A DNA stretch of 9,149 bases from the NCBI GenBank assembly GCA_034006575.1, contig JAVESN010000072.1, positions 1 through 9,149 of the forward strand, in the 5' to 3' direction. The notes beneath the pieces were generated by a model, which was not told the origin of the DNA, ran no database searches, and worked only from the letters and a program-made list of their open reading frames with translations. The stretch is from Methanimicrococcus sp034006575. GTDB lineage: Archaea; Halobacteriota; Methanosarcinia; Methanosarcinales; Methanosarcinaceae. Positions 1-5,351 of this stretch are shown here, piece after piece (positions within the stretch are counted from its first letter, which is position 1; every line of letters begins with the position of its first letter). Made by a program: the position numbers and the translations under genes.

Positions 1-52
1 GGAATATAAAAACGGAATATAAAAACGGAATATAAAAATGGAATATAAAAAT
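1..52. repeat. Four tandem copies of a 13-bp AT-rich repeat
   Basis: Four head-to-tail copies of GGAATATAAAAA(C/T) lie at 1-13, 14-26, 27-39 and 40-52, and a fifth begins with GGAA at 53 before becoming an A-tract. The first two copies end in C and the last two in T; otherwise they are identical. The array touches the window edge, so its full length is unknown. Read on the minus strand each unit contains TTTTTATATT, which resembles an archaeal TATA box, so the array may be simple slippage DNA or a cluster of TBP-like sites. It lies just beyond the purL terminator. I infer no function. Confidence 0.9.
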
Positions 53-54
53 GG

Positions 55-86
55 AAAAAAAGATGAGAGAACGGAATCTCTCATCT
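55..86 (-). terminator. Hairpin plus U-tract terminator of purL
   Basis: AGATGAGAGA at 61-70 pairs perfectly with TCTCTCATCT at 77-86, giving a 10-bp stem with a 6-nt loop. On the minus strand the stem is followed at once by seven T residues (plus-strand A at 55-61, the first of which also closes the stem). It starts 31 bp beyond the purL stop codon. This is the textbook bacterial intrinsic terminator layout. Archaea usually terminate on U-tracts alone, so the hairpin is notable, but the position and strand fit purL well. Confidence 0.8.
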
Positions 87-117
87 TATGCTTTTATTTT
101 ATATGCCTAACTTTTGT

Positions 118-2286
118 TTATTCAATTTCGTAACCGAGTTTCATCTCTTTTTCAAGAGTGGAGGCGGCCTCTTCTATTTCGGCTTTCGTTAAGCGGATTT
201 CTTCGATTTTTGTTTTTATTTCCAATGTGCTGTCTTTTACGGTTTTTCCGATGACGACGCACGGAATGTCTTTCAGGATTTCTTTGATTTGATCGGTTGA
301 TTTTACCGTCAAAATTGCTCTTGCGGGCGCTTCCGAGAACAAAAGGTCGTCGGCGCGCTCAACGGCGATGCCGGACAAATCCACTTTTGCGCCGACGTTT
401 GTCAGCATAGAGGTGAGCGCTTTTGCAAGGCCGCCTCTTGAAACATCATGCGCCGACGTGACGGTTCCGGTTGCGCAAACGTCCGAGACGGCGGCAATAA
501 TTTCGCCATAATTTTCGGGAATTTTCGGGACAGAGCCGGCCGTTTCCAAACCGCAGACACGGTTGTATTCACTGCCGCCCATTTCATTCGTCGTCGTTCC
601 AATGAGAAGAATCGTTTCATCGGCTTCTTTGAAAAAAGAGGACGGGATTTTCTTTTCCAAATCGATCATTCCCAAAATCCCGATAGATGGTGTCGGAAGA
701 ATCGCTGTGTCAAATTCCGTGCTTTCATTGTACAAAGAAACGTTGCCGCCGACAACGGGAATATTCAACTTTTGAGCGGCGTCCGATAATCCGAGAACGG
801 ATTGTTTAAATGTCCAATATTGTTCCGGCTTATTCGGATTGCCGAAGTTTAAATTATTAACCAGACAAAGGCTTTTTGAACCTTTGACCGCCAAATTCAT
901 CGCATTTTCAATAACGGTCATCATTCCTGCCGCGTACGGCTCCAATAACCCGACCGCAGGCTCGCAACCGCATGTCATTGCCAAACCTTTGGAATCGGTG
1001 ATTCGAATCATTCCGGCATCGCCGCCGACCTCGCCGATGACGCACGGAAGCGTCGCTTCTTTAAAAGCTTCCCACACCGGTTTTCGCGAAGCCAAATTCT
1101 CGGAAGAAAGAACCGTTAAAAGACACGCTTTCATGTCTTTTGGAACATCGGGTTTTTGAGATATCAATTTTTCATTTCGTTTCGGGGGCTCTTTTGATTC
1201 CATTTCAACTTTCGGAACCCCCTTAATTAAAAACTCAATCGGAATTTCCGCCTCAATTTTTCCTTTGAATTCAATTTTAAAAATCGGCTCTTTTGTTAAA
1301 TATCCGATATCGGCCGCGTCAATATCGTACGCTTTCATAACTTCCATGACGGCGGGCACATCGTTTGGATGAACTTCAATTAACATGCGCTCCTGGGTTT
1401 CGGACAGCATCAATTCATAAACCGTTAAATTGTCATACAAAGCCGGAATGTTATCGGCAACGACGTGAAATCCGAATCCGCCTTTTTCAGCCATTTCGGA
1501 AGATGCGCCGCTCAAACCGGCCGCGCCCAAATCCCGGCAAGATTTCACCCACCCTTTTTCAATAATTTCAAGCGTCGCGTCAATCACGCGTTTTTCAAGC
1601 TCGGCGTTTCCGGCCGGAATCGTGGATTTATCGGGCGCTCCTTCCTCGGACATGTCTCCCGATGAAAACGCGGCGCCGCCGAGTCCGTCCCGTCCGGTTT
1701 TTGAACCGTACAATATAAATCGATTTCCGGCGGCCGTTGAAACGGACGTCATAACCTGCTCTTTTTTGCCGATTCCGACGGCAACGACATTGACAAGCGG
1801 ATTTCCGCTGTAGCGTTTGTCAAAATAAGACTCCCCGCGAACCGCAGCCACTTCAATCGTTTTGGAATAATCGGCCGCGCCTTTTAAAATATTGTCAAAA
1901 AGCCATCTGTTTTTTTCAGACGTTAACGGGCCCGAATAAAAGGGAGCCATAACGGCAACGGGTTTTGTTCCCATGGAGATGATGTCTCTGACAATGCCGC
2001 CGACACCGGTTGCCGAGCCGCTGTACGGGTCGATATAAGACGGATGGTTGTGGCTTTCCATGGCAATCGAAACGACGTATTCCTCGTCGAATTTGACAAT
2101 GGCGGCGTCGTCCCCGGGACCGATTATGACATTCTCCCCGTCCGTTTTAAAATGTCTTAAAAGCGCCGCGCTGGAGCGGTAGGAACAATGCTCGCTCCAA
2201 AGATTCAAAAAAATGCTCTGTTCCAATGCGTTGGGACGGCGCCCTAATTTTTCAACAACAAGCTTGAGATCTTCTGCGGGTAACAT
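118..2286 (-). CDS. purL: Phosphoribosylformylglycinamidine synthase, small-type subunit PurL
   Basis: PurL catalyses the fourth step of de novo purine synthesis in the cytosol: FGAR, ATP and ammonia give FGAM. In the family the small type works with PurQ (glutaminase, ammonia source) and PurS; neither gene is in this window. The 722-residue product has the usual small-PurL length and two AIRS-like halves. Seen in the protein: SEHCSY at 31-36 with the likely catalytic His33, GPGDDAAI at 56-63, ESHNHPS at 77-83, GSATGVGGIVRDI at 90-102, RDLGAAGLSGASSEMA at 251-266, SETQERML at 295-302, NLNFGNPNKPE at 478-488, GGNVSLYNES at 513-522 and AHDVSRGGLAKAL at 612-624. The ATG start places the family N-terminus correctly, with GAGG 11 nt upstream (minus strand, 2298-2301). 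One oddity: residues 140-152 read YSKTIEVAAVRGE, where the family usually has a YGNCIGVP..GGE-type segment. The frame is intact. Confidence 0.96.
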   Translation of the reverse strand: MLPAEDLKLVVEKLGRRPNALEQSIFLNLWSEHCSYRSSAALLRHFKTDGENVIIGPGDDAAIVKFDEEYVVSIAMESHNHPSYIDPYSGSATGVGGIVRDIISMGTKPVAVMAPFYSGPLTSEKNRWLFDNILKGAADYSKTIEVAAVRGESYFDKRYSGNPLVNVVAVGIGKKEQVMTSVSTAAGNRFILYGSKTGRDGLGGAAFSSGDMSEEGAPDKSTIPAGNAELEKRVIDATLEIIEKGWVKSCRDLGAAGLSGASSEMAEKGGFGFHVVADNIPALYDNLTVYELMLSETQERMLIEVHPNDVPAVMEVMKAYDIDAADIGYLTKEPIFKIEFKGKIEAEIPIEFLIKGVPKVEMESKEPPKRNEKLISQKPDVPKDMKACLLTVLSSENLASRKPVWEAFKEATLPCVIGEVGGDAGMIRITDSKGLAMTCGCEPAVGLLEPYAAGMMTVIENAMNLAVKGSKSLCLVNNLNFGNPNKPEQYWTFKQSVLGLSDAAQKLNIPVVGGNVSLYNESTEFDTAILPTPSIGILGMIDLEKKIPSSFFKEADETILLIGTTTNEMGGSEYNRVCGLETAGSVPKIPENYGEIIAAVSDVCATGTVTSAHDVSRGGLAKALTSMLTNVGAKVDLSGIAVERADDLLFSEAPARAILTVKSTDQIKEILKDIPCVVIGKTVKDSTLEIKTKIEEIRLTKAEIEEAASTLEKEMKLGYEIE

Positions 2287-2530
2287 GTGTAATTGAGCCT
2301 CTGTTTGGTTCGAATTTAAAATTTTAAAAATATCCGTTTCTGTTTATTCCTTTCCGACTTATAATTCTTTTTCAGAAATCTTTTTTCAAAAAACGTCAAT
2401 GACAAATCTCGTTCATTTAAAAGCTTTGCCGTTGTCAAAAAAACGGTTTGATTTGTCATATTTTATATTGATAAATCTTTCGGATTTCTTGTTAAAAATC
2501 CCTATAATCATTTGAATTTTTGTGATAATA

Positions 2531-2536
2531 TTTATA
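2531..2536 (+). promoter_or_regulatory. Probable TATA box of larBC
   Basis: TTTATA sits in the AT-rich context AATATTTATACTT, 51 bp upstream of the larB ATG. With the usual archaeal spacing of about 25 bp, transcription would start near 2560 and leave a leader of about 27 nt that includes the Shine-Dalgarno site. The upstream BRE is not clear. This is motif reading only. Confidence 0.35.
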
Positions 2537-2576
2537 CTTCGCTTCCCTTAAAATTTTTAAACTTTTATTTTCTGTC

Positions 2577-2580
2577 GAGG
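2577..2580 (+). promoter_or_regulatory. Shine-Dalgarno site of larB
   Basis: GAGG lies 7 nt upstream of the ATG at 2588, normal spacing for an archaeal ribosome binding site. It supports this ATG as the larB start. Confidence 0.6.
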
Positions 2581-2587
2581 CTTAAAA

Positions 2588-3442
2588 ATGGATATTCAAA
2601 AAATTTTAGAACAATATCGCTGCGATGAAATCGATTTAAAAGAAGCGGAAGAAGCGATTCGATCCATGGGCTTTTTATCCGTTTCCGATATCGCGCGCAT
2701 CGACACGTTTCGGTGCAAACGAACGGGGGTTTTTGAAGCGGTTTTGGCGGAAGGAAAAACCGACGCCGATTTGATTTCTATCGTTCGCGCGCACATTCAG
2801 GCGTCCGGTCGCGTTTTAATCACACGCGTGTCCCCTTCTCAAATGAATTTATTGGAAAACGAATTTACAAACCAAATTCAAAAAAGCCGTTCTTCAAGCA
2901 CGTGCGTTGCTTTTTCCAAAGAAAAACAAAACCCGCCCCGAAACGGCGGAATCGTCGCGATTATTTCGGCCGGAACGGCGGATATTTCCGTTGCGGAAGA
3001 AGCGAAAATGACGGCCGAAGAAATGGGTTGCCAAACCCTTGAGATTTACGATGTCGGCGTTGCCGGTTATCATCGCTTGATTTTAGAAGTGGAAAACTTG
3101 CGCGCGTCCAAGCCCGACGCCATTGTCGTTGCCGCCGGCCGCGAAGGAACGCTTCCGACCGTCGTTGCCGGAATCATCGACGCGCCGGTCATCGGTCTTC
3201 CGGTTTCATCAGGTTACGGCGCCGGTGCTAACGGAAAAGCCGCGCTTTTATCCATGCTTCAATCCTGTTCCGTCATCAGCGTTGTGAACATTGACGCGGG
3301 TTTTGTCGCGGGCGCGTATGCGGCAAAAATAGCCAACCGGATGCAAGCGGCAAGAAACTCCGTGAAAAATGTCATAAATCATCCTTCAAACCCTTCTTCA
3401 AACGAAGGCCTTTTTAAAAATAAAAACGGGGATGAATTATGA
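2588..3442 (+). CDS. larB: Nickel-pincer cofactor biosynthesis protein LarB
   Basis: LarB carboxylates C5 of the pyridinium ring of nicotinic acid adenine dinucleotide and cleaves its phosphoanhydride, the first step towards the nickel-pincer nucleotide used by LarA enzymes. It is a PurE (NCAIR mutase) homologue and is often mislabelled as such. The 284-residue product shows an N-terminal helical region (about 1-75, with the RIDTFRCKRTGVFEAV segment at 38-52) and the PurE-like domain: GIVAIISAGTADISVAEEA at 121-139, IYDVGVAGYHRL at 153-164, AAGREGTLPTVVAGIIDAP at 182-200, and LPVSSGYGAGANGKAALLSM at 204-223. Cys227 in LQSCS matches the cysteine reported to bind the substrate in Lactobacillus LarB. 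About 30 residues beyond the core (from 251) form a polar tail with no recognised motif. Its stop overlaps the larC start, and this pairing supports LarB over PurE. Confidence 0.93.
   Translation: MDIQKILEQYRCDEIDLKEAEEAIRSMGFLSVSDIARIDTFRCKRTGVFEAVLAEGKTDADLISIVRAHIQASGRVLITRVSPSQMNLLENEFTNQIQKSRSSSTCVAFSKEKQNPPRNGGIVAIISAGTADISVAEEAKMTAEEMGCQTLEIYDVGVAGYHRLILEVENLRASKPDAIVVAAGREGTLPTVVAGIIDAPVIGLPVSSGYGAGANGKAALLSMLQSCSVISVVNIDAGFVAGAYAAKIANRMQAARNSVKNVINHPSNPSSNEGLFKNKNGDEL
3428..3431 (+). promoter_or_regulatory. Shine-Dalgarno-like GGGG before larC
   Basis: GGGG lies 7 nt before the larC ATG, inside the last codons of larB. With the ATGA overlap it suggests translational coupling. The match to a consensus site is weak. 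Confidence 0.35.
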
Positions 3443-4647
3443 AAGCGCTTTACTTTGAGCCGTTTTCGGGAGCTTCCGGCGATATGCTTTTAGGCGCGCT
3501 GATCGATCTCGGCGCTTCCAAAACTTTTGTTCAAAAACATATTGAATCCTTGGCAAACGTTTCTTTTTCGGTTCAAAAAACCGTCAAATGCGGAATTTCG
3601 GCAACGGACGTTTCTATCACGGAAAAAAATCCAAACAACGAACGTCATTTCTCTGAAATTTGCCGAATGATTTCAAACGCGAATTTACCCGAAGAAGTTG
3701 AAAAAAACGCGCTTTCTGTTTTTGAAATCATTGCAAAGGCCGAATCCGCCGTTCACGGGGTGCTGTTAGATCGCCTTCATTTTCACGAAACCGGACAAGA
3801 CGACGCGATTGCGGATGTCGTCGGGGTTTGTTTGGCTTTTTACGATCTTCAACATAATCCCGAAATCGGTTTTGATGAGATTTTTTGCGCGGACATTAAT
3901 GTCGGCGGTGGTTTTGTAAATTGCTGTCACGGAAAACTTCCGGTTCCGGCGCCCGCGACGCTTGAGATTTTAAAAAACGGAAATCTTTCTTTTTATTCCG
4001 GCGGCAATCGGGAACTCTTAACACCGACCGGGGCTGCTTTGCTCTCTCATTTCTCATCGCCCGCCCCCTTGCAAGCGCAAAATACGCTTCGCATCGGATA
4101 CGGTTCGGGCGATGCCGATTTAGATTCGCCGAATGTTTTACGGGTTTCTTTGATTGAATACGCGGGTTGTTTGCCGCTTCAAAAAGAACAAATCGAAATC
4201 TTAGAAACGAATGTGGATGACGTGACCGGAGAAGTTCTCGGCGGGGTTATTGAAAATTTGATGGCAAACGGTGCTTTGGATGTTTCCGTTTTTCCGATTT
4301 ATATGAAAAAAGGGCGCCCGGCTCATATGATTAAAGTCATTTCCTTTGTGCAAGATTCCGAAAAATTGGCGCGGCAAATGATTCGAGAAACGGGCTCCTT
4401 GGGCGTTCGCGTTATTCCGACAAAACATCGGTTGTCCGTCAAACGCGAAATTGTTCCGATTCGAGTTTCGATTTCGGGGGAACTGTTTGAAATCCCTTTT
4501 AAAATCGCTCGATTCGACGAAGGGGAATTGATTACGATTTCCGCGGAATATGAAGATTGTAAAAAAGTGGCGGCCGCTTTAAATTTGCCGCTTCGCCAAG
4601 TTATTCAAATGGCCGAAGAGGAAGGAAAAAAGAAATACGGTTTCTGA
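3439..4647 (+). CDS. larC: Nickel insertion protein LarC (single uninterrupted frame)
   Basis: LarC is a CTP-dependent cyclometallase that inserts nickel into the dithio-acid nucleotide precursor (P2TMN) to finish the nickel-pincer cofactor. The 402-residue product has the usual full length. Visible motifs: YFEPFSGASGDMLLGALIDLG at 5-25, LHFHETGQDDAIADVVG at 113-129 (acid- and histidine-rich), CHGKLPVPAPATLEIL at 163-178, ELLTPTGAALL at 192-202, ETNVDDVTGEVLG at 256-268 and ALDVSVFPIYMKKGRPAHMI at 279-298. Residues 300-402 make up the C-terminal LarC2-like part. In Lactobacillus plantarum larC is split into larC1 and larC2, joined by programmed frameshifting; here both parts lie in one frame. 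The start overlaps the larB stop as ATGA, so the two genes are one operon. A poly-pyrimidine tract follows the stop. The frame is intact and the gene looks functional. Confidence 0.95.
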   Translation: MKALYFEPFSGASGDMLLGALIDLGASKTFVQKHIESLANVSFSVQKTVKCGISATDVSITEKNPNNERHFSEICRMISNANLPEEVEKNALSVFEIIAKAESAVHGVLLDRLHFHETGQDDAIADVVGVCLAFYDLQHNPEIGFDEIFCADINVGGGFVNCCHGKLPVPAPATLEILKNGNLSFYSGGNRELLTPTGAALLSHFSSPAPLQAQNTLRIGYGSGDADLDSPNVLRVSLIEYAGCLPLQKEQIEILETNVDDVTGEVLGGVIENLMANGALDVSVFPIYMKKGRPAHMIKVISFVQDSEKLARQMIRETGSLGVRVIPTKHRLSVKREIVPIRVSISGELFEIPFKIARFDEGELITISAEYEDCKKVAAALNLPLRQVIQMAEEEGKKKYGF

Positions 4648-4664
4648 TTTATCATCATTTATCA

Positions 4665-4712
4665 TTTCCTCTCTTTTTCCTTTTTTTTGTTTTCCTTTTT
4701 CCGATTCCGATT
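4665..4712 (+). terminator. Pyrimidine-rich U-tract terminator after larC
   Basis: Starting 18 bp after the larC stop is an almost pure T/C stretch with T-runs at 4674-4678, 4681-4688 and 4706-4710. No strong hairpin precedes it. Runs of U are the usual archaeal termination signal, so this probably ends the larBC transcript. Confidence 0.55.
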
Positions 4713-4782
4713 TTTCATATTTCTTTTTCATGACTCTGATTCTTGTTTTTTTAAAAATATTTTTTTTAAAAAAAGAGTTAAC

Positions 4783-4790
4783 TATATATA
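4783..4790 (+). promoter_or_regulatory. TATA-like box upstream of a GC-richer island
   Basis: TATATATA follows an A/T inverted repeat (4746-4774). An archaeal start about 25 bp downstream would lie near 4812, just before the GC-richer island at 4855-4985. In such AT-rich DNA a chance match is easy, so this is weak support only. Confidence 0.25.
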
Positions 4791-4811
4791 CACTCAAAAT
4801 ATTATGAAGAA

Positions 4812-4985
4812 AATAGGATTAGGTAAATATTATTTGTTTTACATTCTTTTGTCAACTGACACCAACCTCCGTAAAACAAGAGTTATCAATCCATTTCTCA
4901 AAATGTTGTCCCCCAATGACATTTTGAGTTCGTATCCCGCCTCGGAGCTTTTTTTAAAAGCCGTATCCGACGGCGGCCTTTTTTC
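4812..4985 (+). ncRNA. Candidate structured small RNA (or gene remnant) in the larC-pheT spacer
   Basis: By hand count, 4861-4980 is 45% G+C (54 of 120), against 18% in the preceding 120 bp and 22% in 4981-5100. The island holds a perfect 10-bp hairpin, CTCAAAATGT at 4897-4906 with ACATTTTGAG at 4919-4928. Outside it CTCCG (4867-4871) can pair with CGGAG (4943-4947), and the small dyad GCCG/CGGC (4960-4963/4971-4974) comes shortly before T6 at 4979-4984. With the TATA-like box this gives a plausible transcript of about 170 nt. GTTCGTATCC at 4928-4937 resembles a tRNA T-loop, and the CTCCG/CGGAG pairing is in acceptor register, but the T-stem is mismatched and no D-arm is visible, so it is not a working tRNA. 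A 75-codon frame from the ATG at 4804 to 5031 also crosses the island; it lacks a ribosome site and resembles no family I know. The strand and boundaries are guesses. Confidence 0.3.
4897..4928. repeat. Perfect 10-bp inverted repeat (hairpin)
   Basis: CTCAAAATGT and ACATTTTGAG are exact reverse complements separated by 12 nt that include CCCCC. Just upstream, TGTCA-AC-TGACA at 4850-4861 is another small dyad. The hairpin lies in the GC-richer island and is not followed directly by a T-run, so it is probably not a terminator on the plus strand. Confidence 0.8.
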
Positions 4986-5168
4986 ATTTTCGATTTTTTT
5001 ATTTCATTTGTTTTTTTTCGTTATCGGTTGATTTTATCCGCTTCATTTTAAATTATGTCTTTATTTGTATATTCAATCAAATTTGTGTTTTTCTTTTTCC
5101 TGTGTTATCATCCGTCGATTATTATATTATTGCCCGTCTTAACCGGATTCTTACAGATTCTATTTTTT

Positions 5169-5204
5169 GTCCGCATTCTTTTTTAGAACAACGGACGATT
5201 TTTT
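5169..5204 (+). terminator. Possible hairpin/T-run terminator
   Basis: GTCCG at 5169-5173 pairs with CGGAC at 5192-5196, and inside it TTCT can pair with AGAA. T6 follows at 5199-5204. The layout is terminator-like on the plus strand, but no plus-strand gene ends close by, so it may be a backup for larBC or for a small spacer transcript. Confidence 0.35.
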
Positions 5205-5309
5205 AAATATGGGCGCAGCTGTTTTTTATTGTTTCTTCCCGACAATTATTTGCGTTTTTTTATTTACGTTTTTTTATTTGCAGGGTTTTTCCGGCTTACG
5301 CTTATTTTT

Positions 5310-5350
5310 AAAAAAGAATAAAATATAATTAAATTTAAAAATAAAAATAT
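5310..5350 (-). terminator. U-tract terminator region of pheT
   Basis: Directly after the pheT stop the minus strand reads several T-runs (plus-strand A-tracts near 5336-5345 and at 5310-5315) with almost no G or C. This matches archaeal hairpin-independent termination. It contrasts with the hairpin terminator of purL. Confidence 0.5.
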
Positions 5351-5351
5351 T

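Larger units (their letters stand above)
2287..2587. promoter_or_regulatory. Divergent purL/larB intergenic control region
   Basis: This 301-bp AT-rich spacer separates the divergent starts of purL and larB and must hold both promoters. ATGACAAATC at 2399-2408 is repeated as its exact reverse complement GATTTGTCAT at 2450-2459, 41 bp away. Between them CCGTT (2429-2433) and AACGG (2442-2446) can form a small hairpin. The word TTGTCA or its complement occurs three times (2400-2405, 2432-2437, 2454-2459). A TATA-like ATATAAAA lies on the minus strand at 2461-2468, far upstream of purL; no convincing closer purL TATA box was found. I see no gene in this stretch. Confidence 0.5.
4986..5351. other. 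AT-rich spacer before the pheT 3' end, no gene seen
   Basis: This is T-rich DNA with no credible coding frame on either strand. It holds one hairpin with a T-run (5169-5204) and, at its right end, A-tracts that serve as U-tracts for pheT on the other strand. Hand-counted G+C for 5101-5220 is about 34%, somewhat above the rest of the spacer. The ATG at 5055 opens only a very short frame. Confidence 0.6.

Noticed and set aside
448..1813. Several plus-strand frames of 60-113 codons antisense to purL
   Set aside because: They mirror the codon bias of purL, have no family features and lie within a well-supported gene.
2588..3442. PurE (NCAIR mutase) identity for the first gene of the operon
   Set aside because: Length, the N-terminal helical region, the QSC cysteine and the overlap with larC fit LarB better.
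4746..4774. A/T inverted repeat (T7-A5 with T8-A7) as a terminator or origin element
   Set aside because: Pure A/T tracts pair by chance in this spacer, the arms differ in length, and no other origin feature such as a Cdc6/Orc1 gene or ORB motif is present.
4579..4797. 72-codon minus-strand frame rich in Lys and Glu overlapping the larC 3' end
   Set aside because: It is the complement of the T/C-rich terminator tract and overlaps a firm gene; its composition is explained by that tract.
4867..4947. Functional tRNA gene
   Set aside because: The acceptor pairs in only 5 of 7 positions, the T-stem has mismatches, no D-arm is visible and the 10-bp hairpin conflicts with an anticodon arm.
4687..5031. 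Possible 114-codon plus-strand gene (or 75 codons from the ATG at 4804) in the larC-pheT spacer
   Set aside because: The first part is Phe-rich translation of poly-pyrimidine DNA, there is no Shine-Dalgarno site, and no domain is recognisable. The middle part is kept only as an alternative explanation of the GC-richer island.
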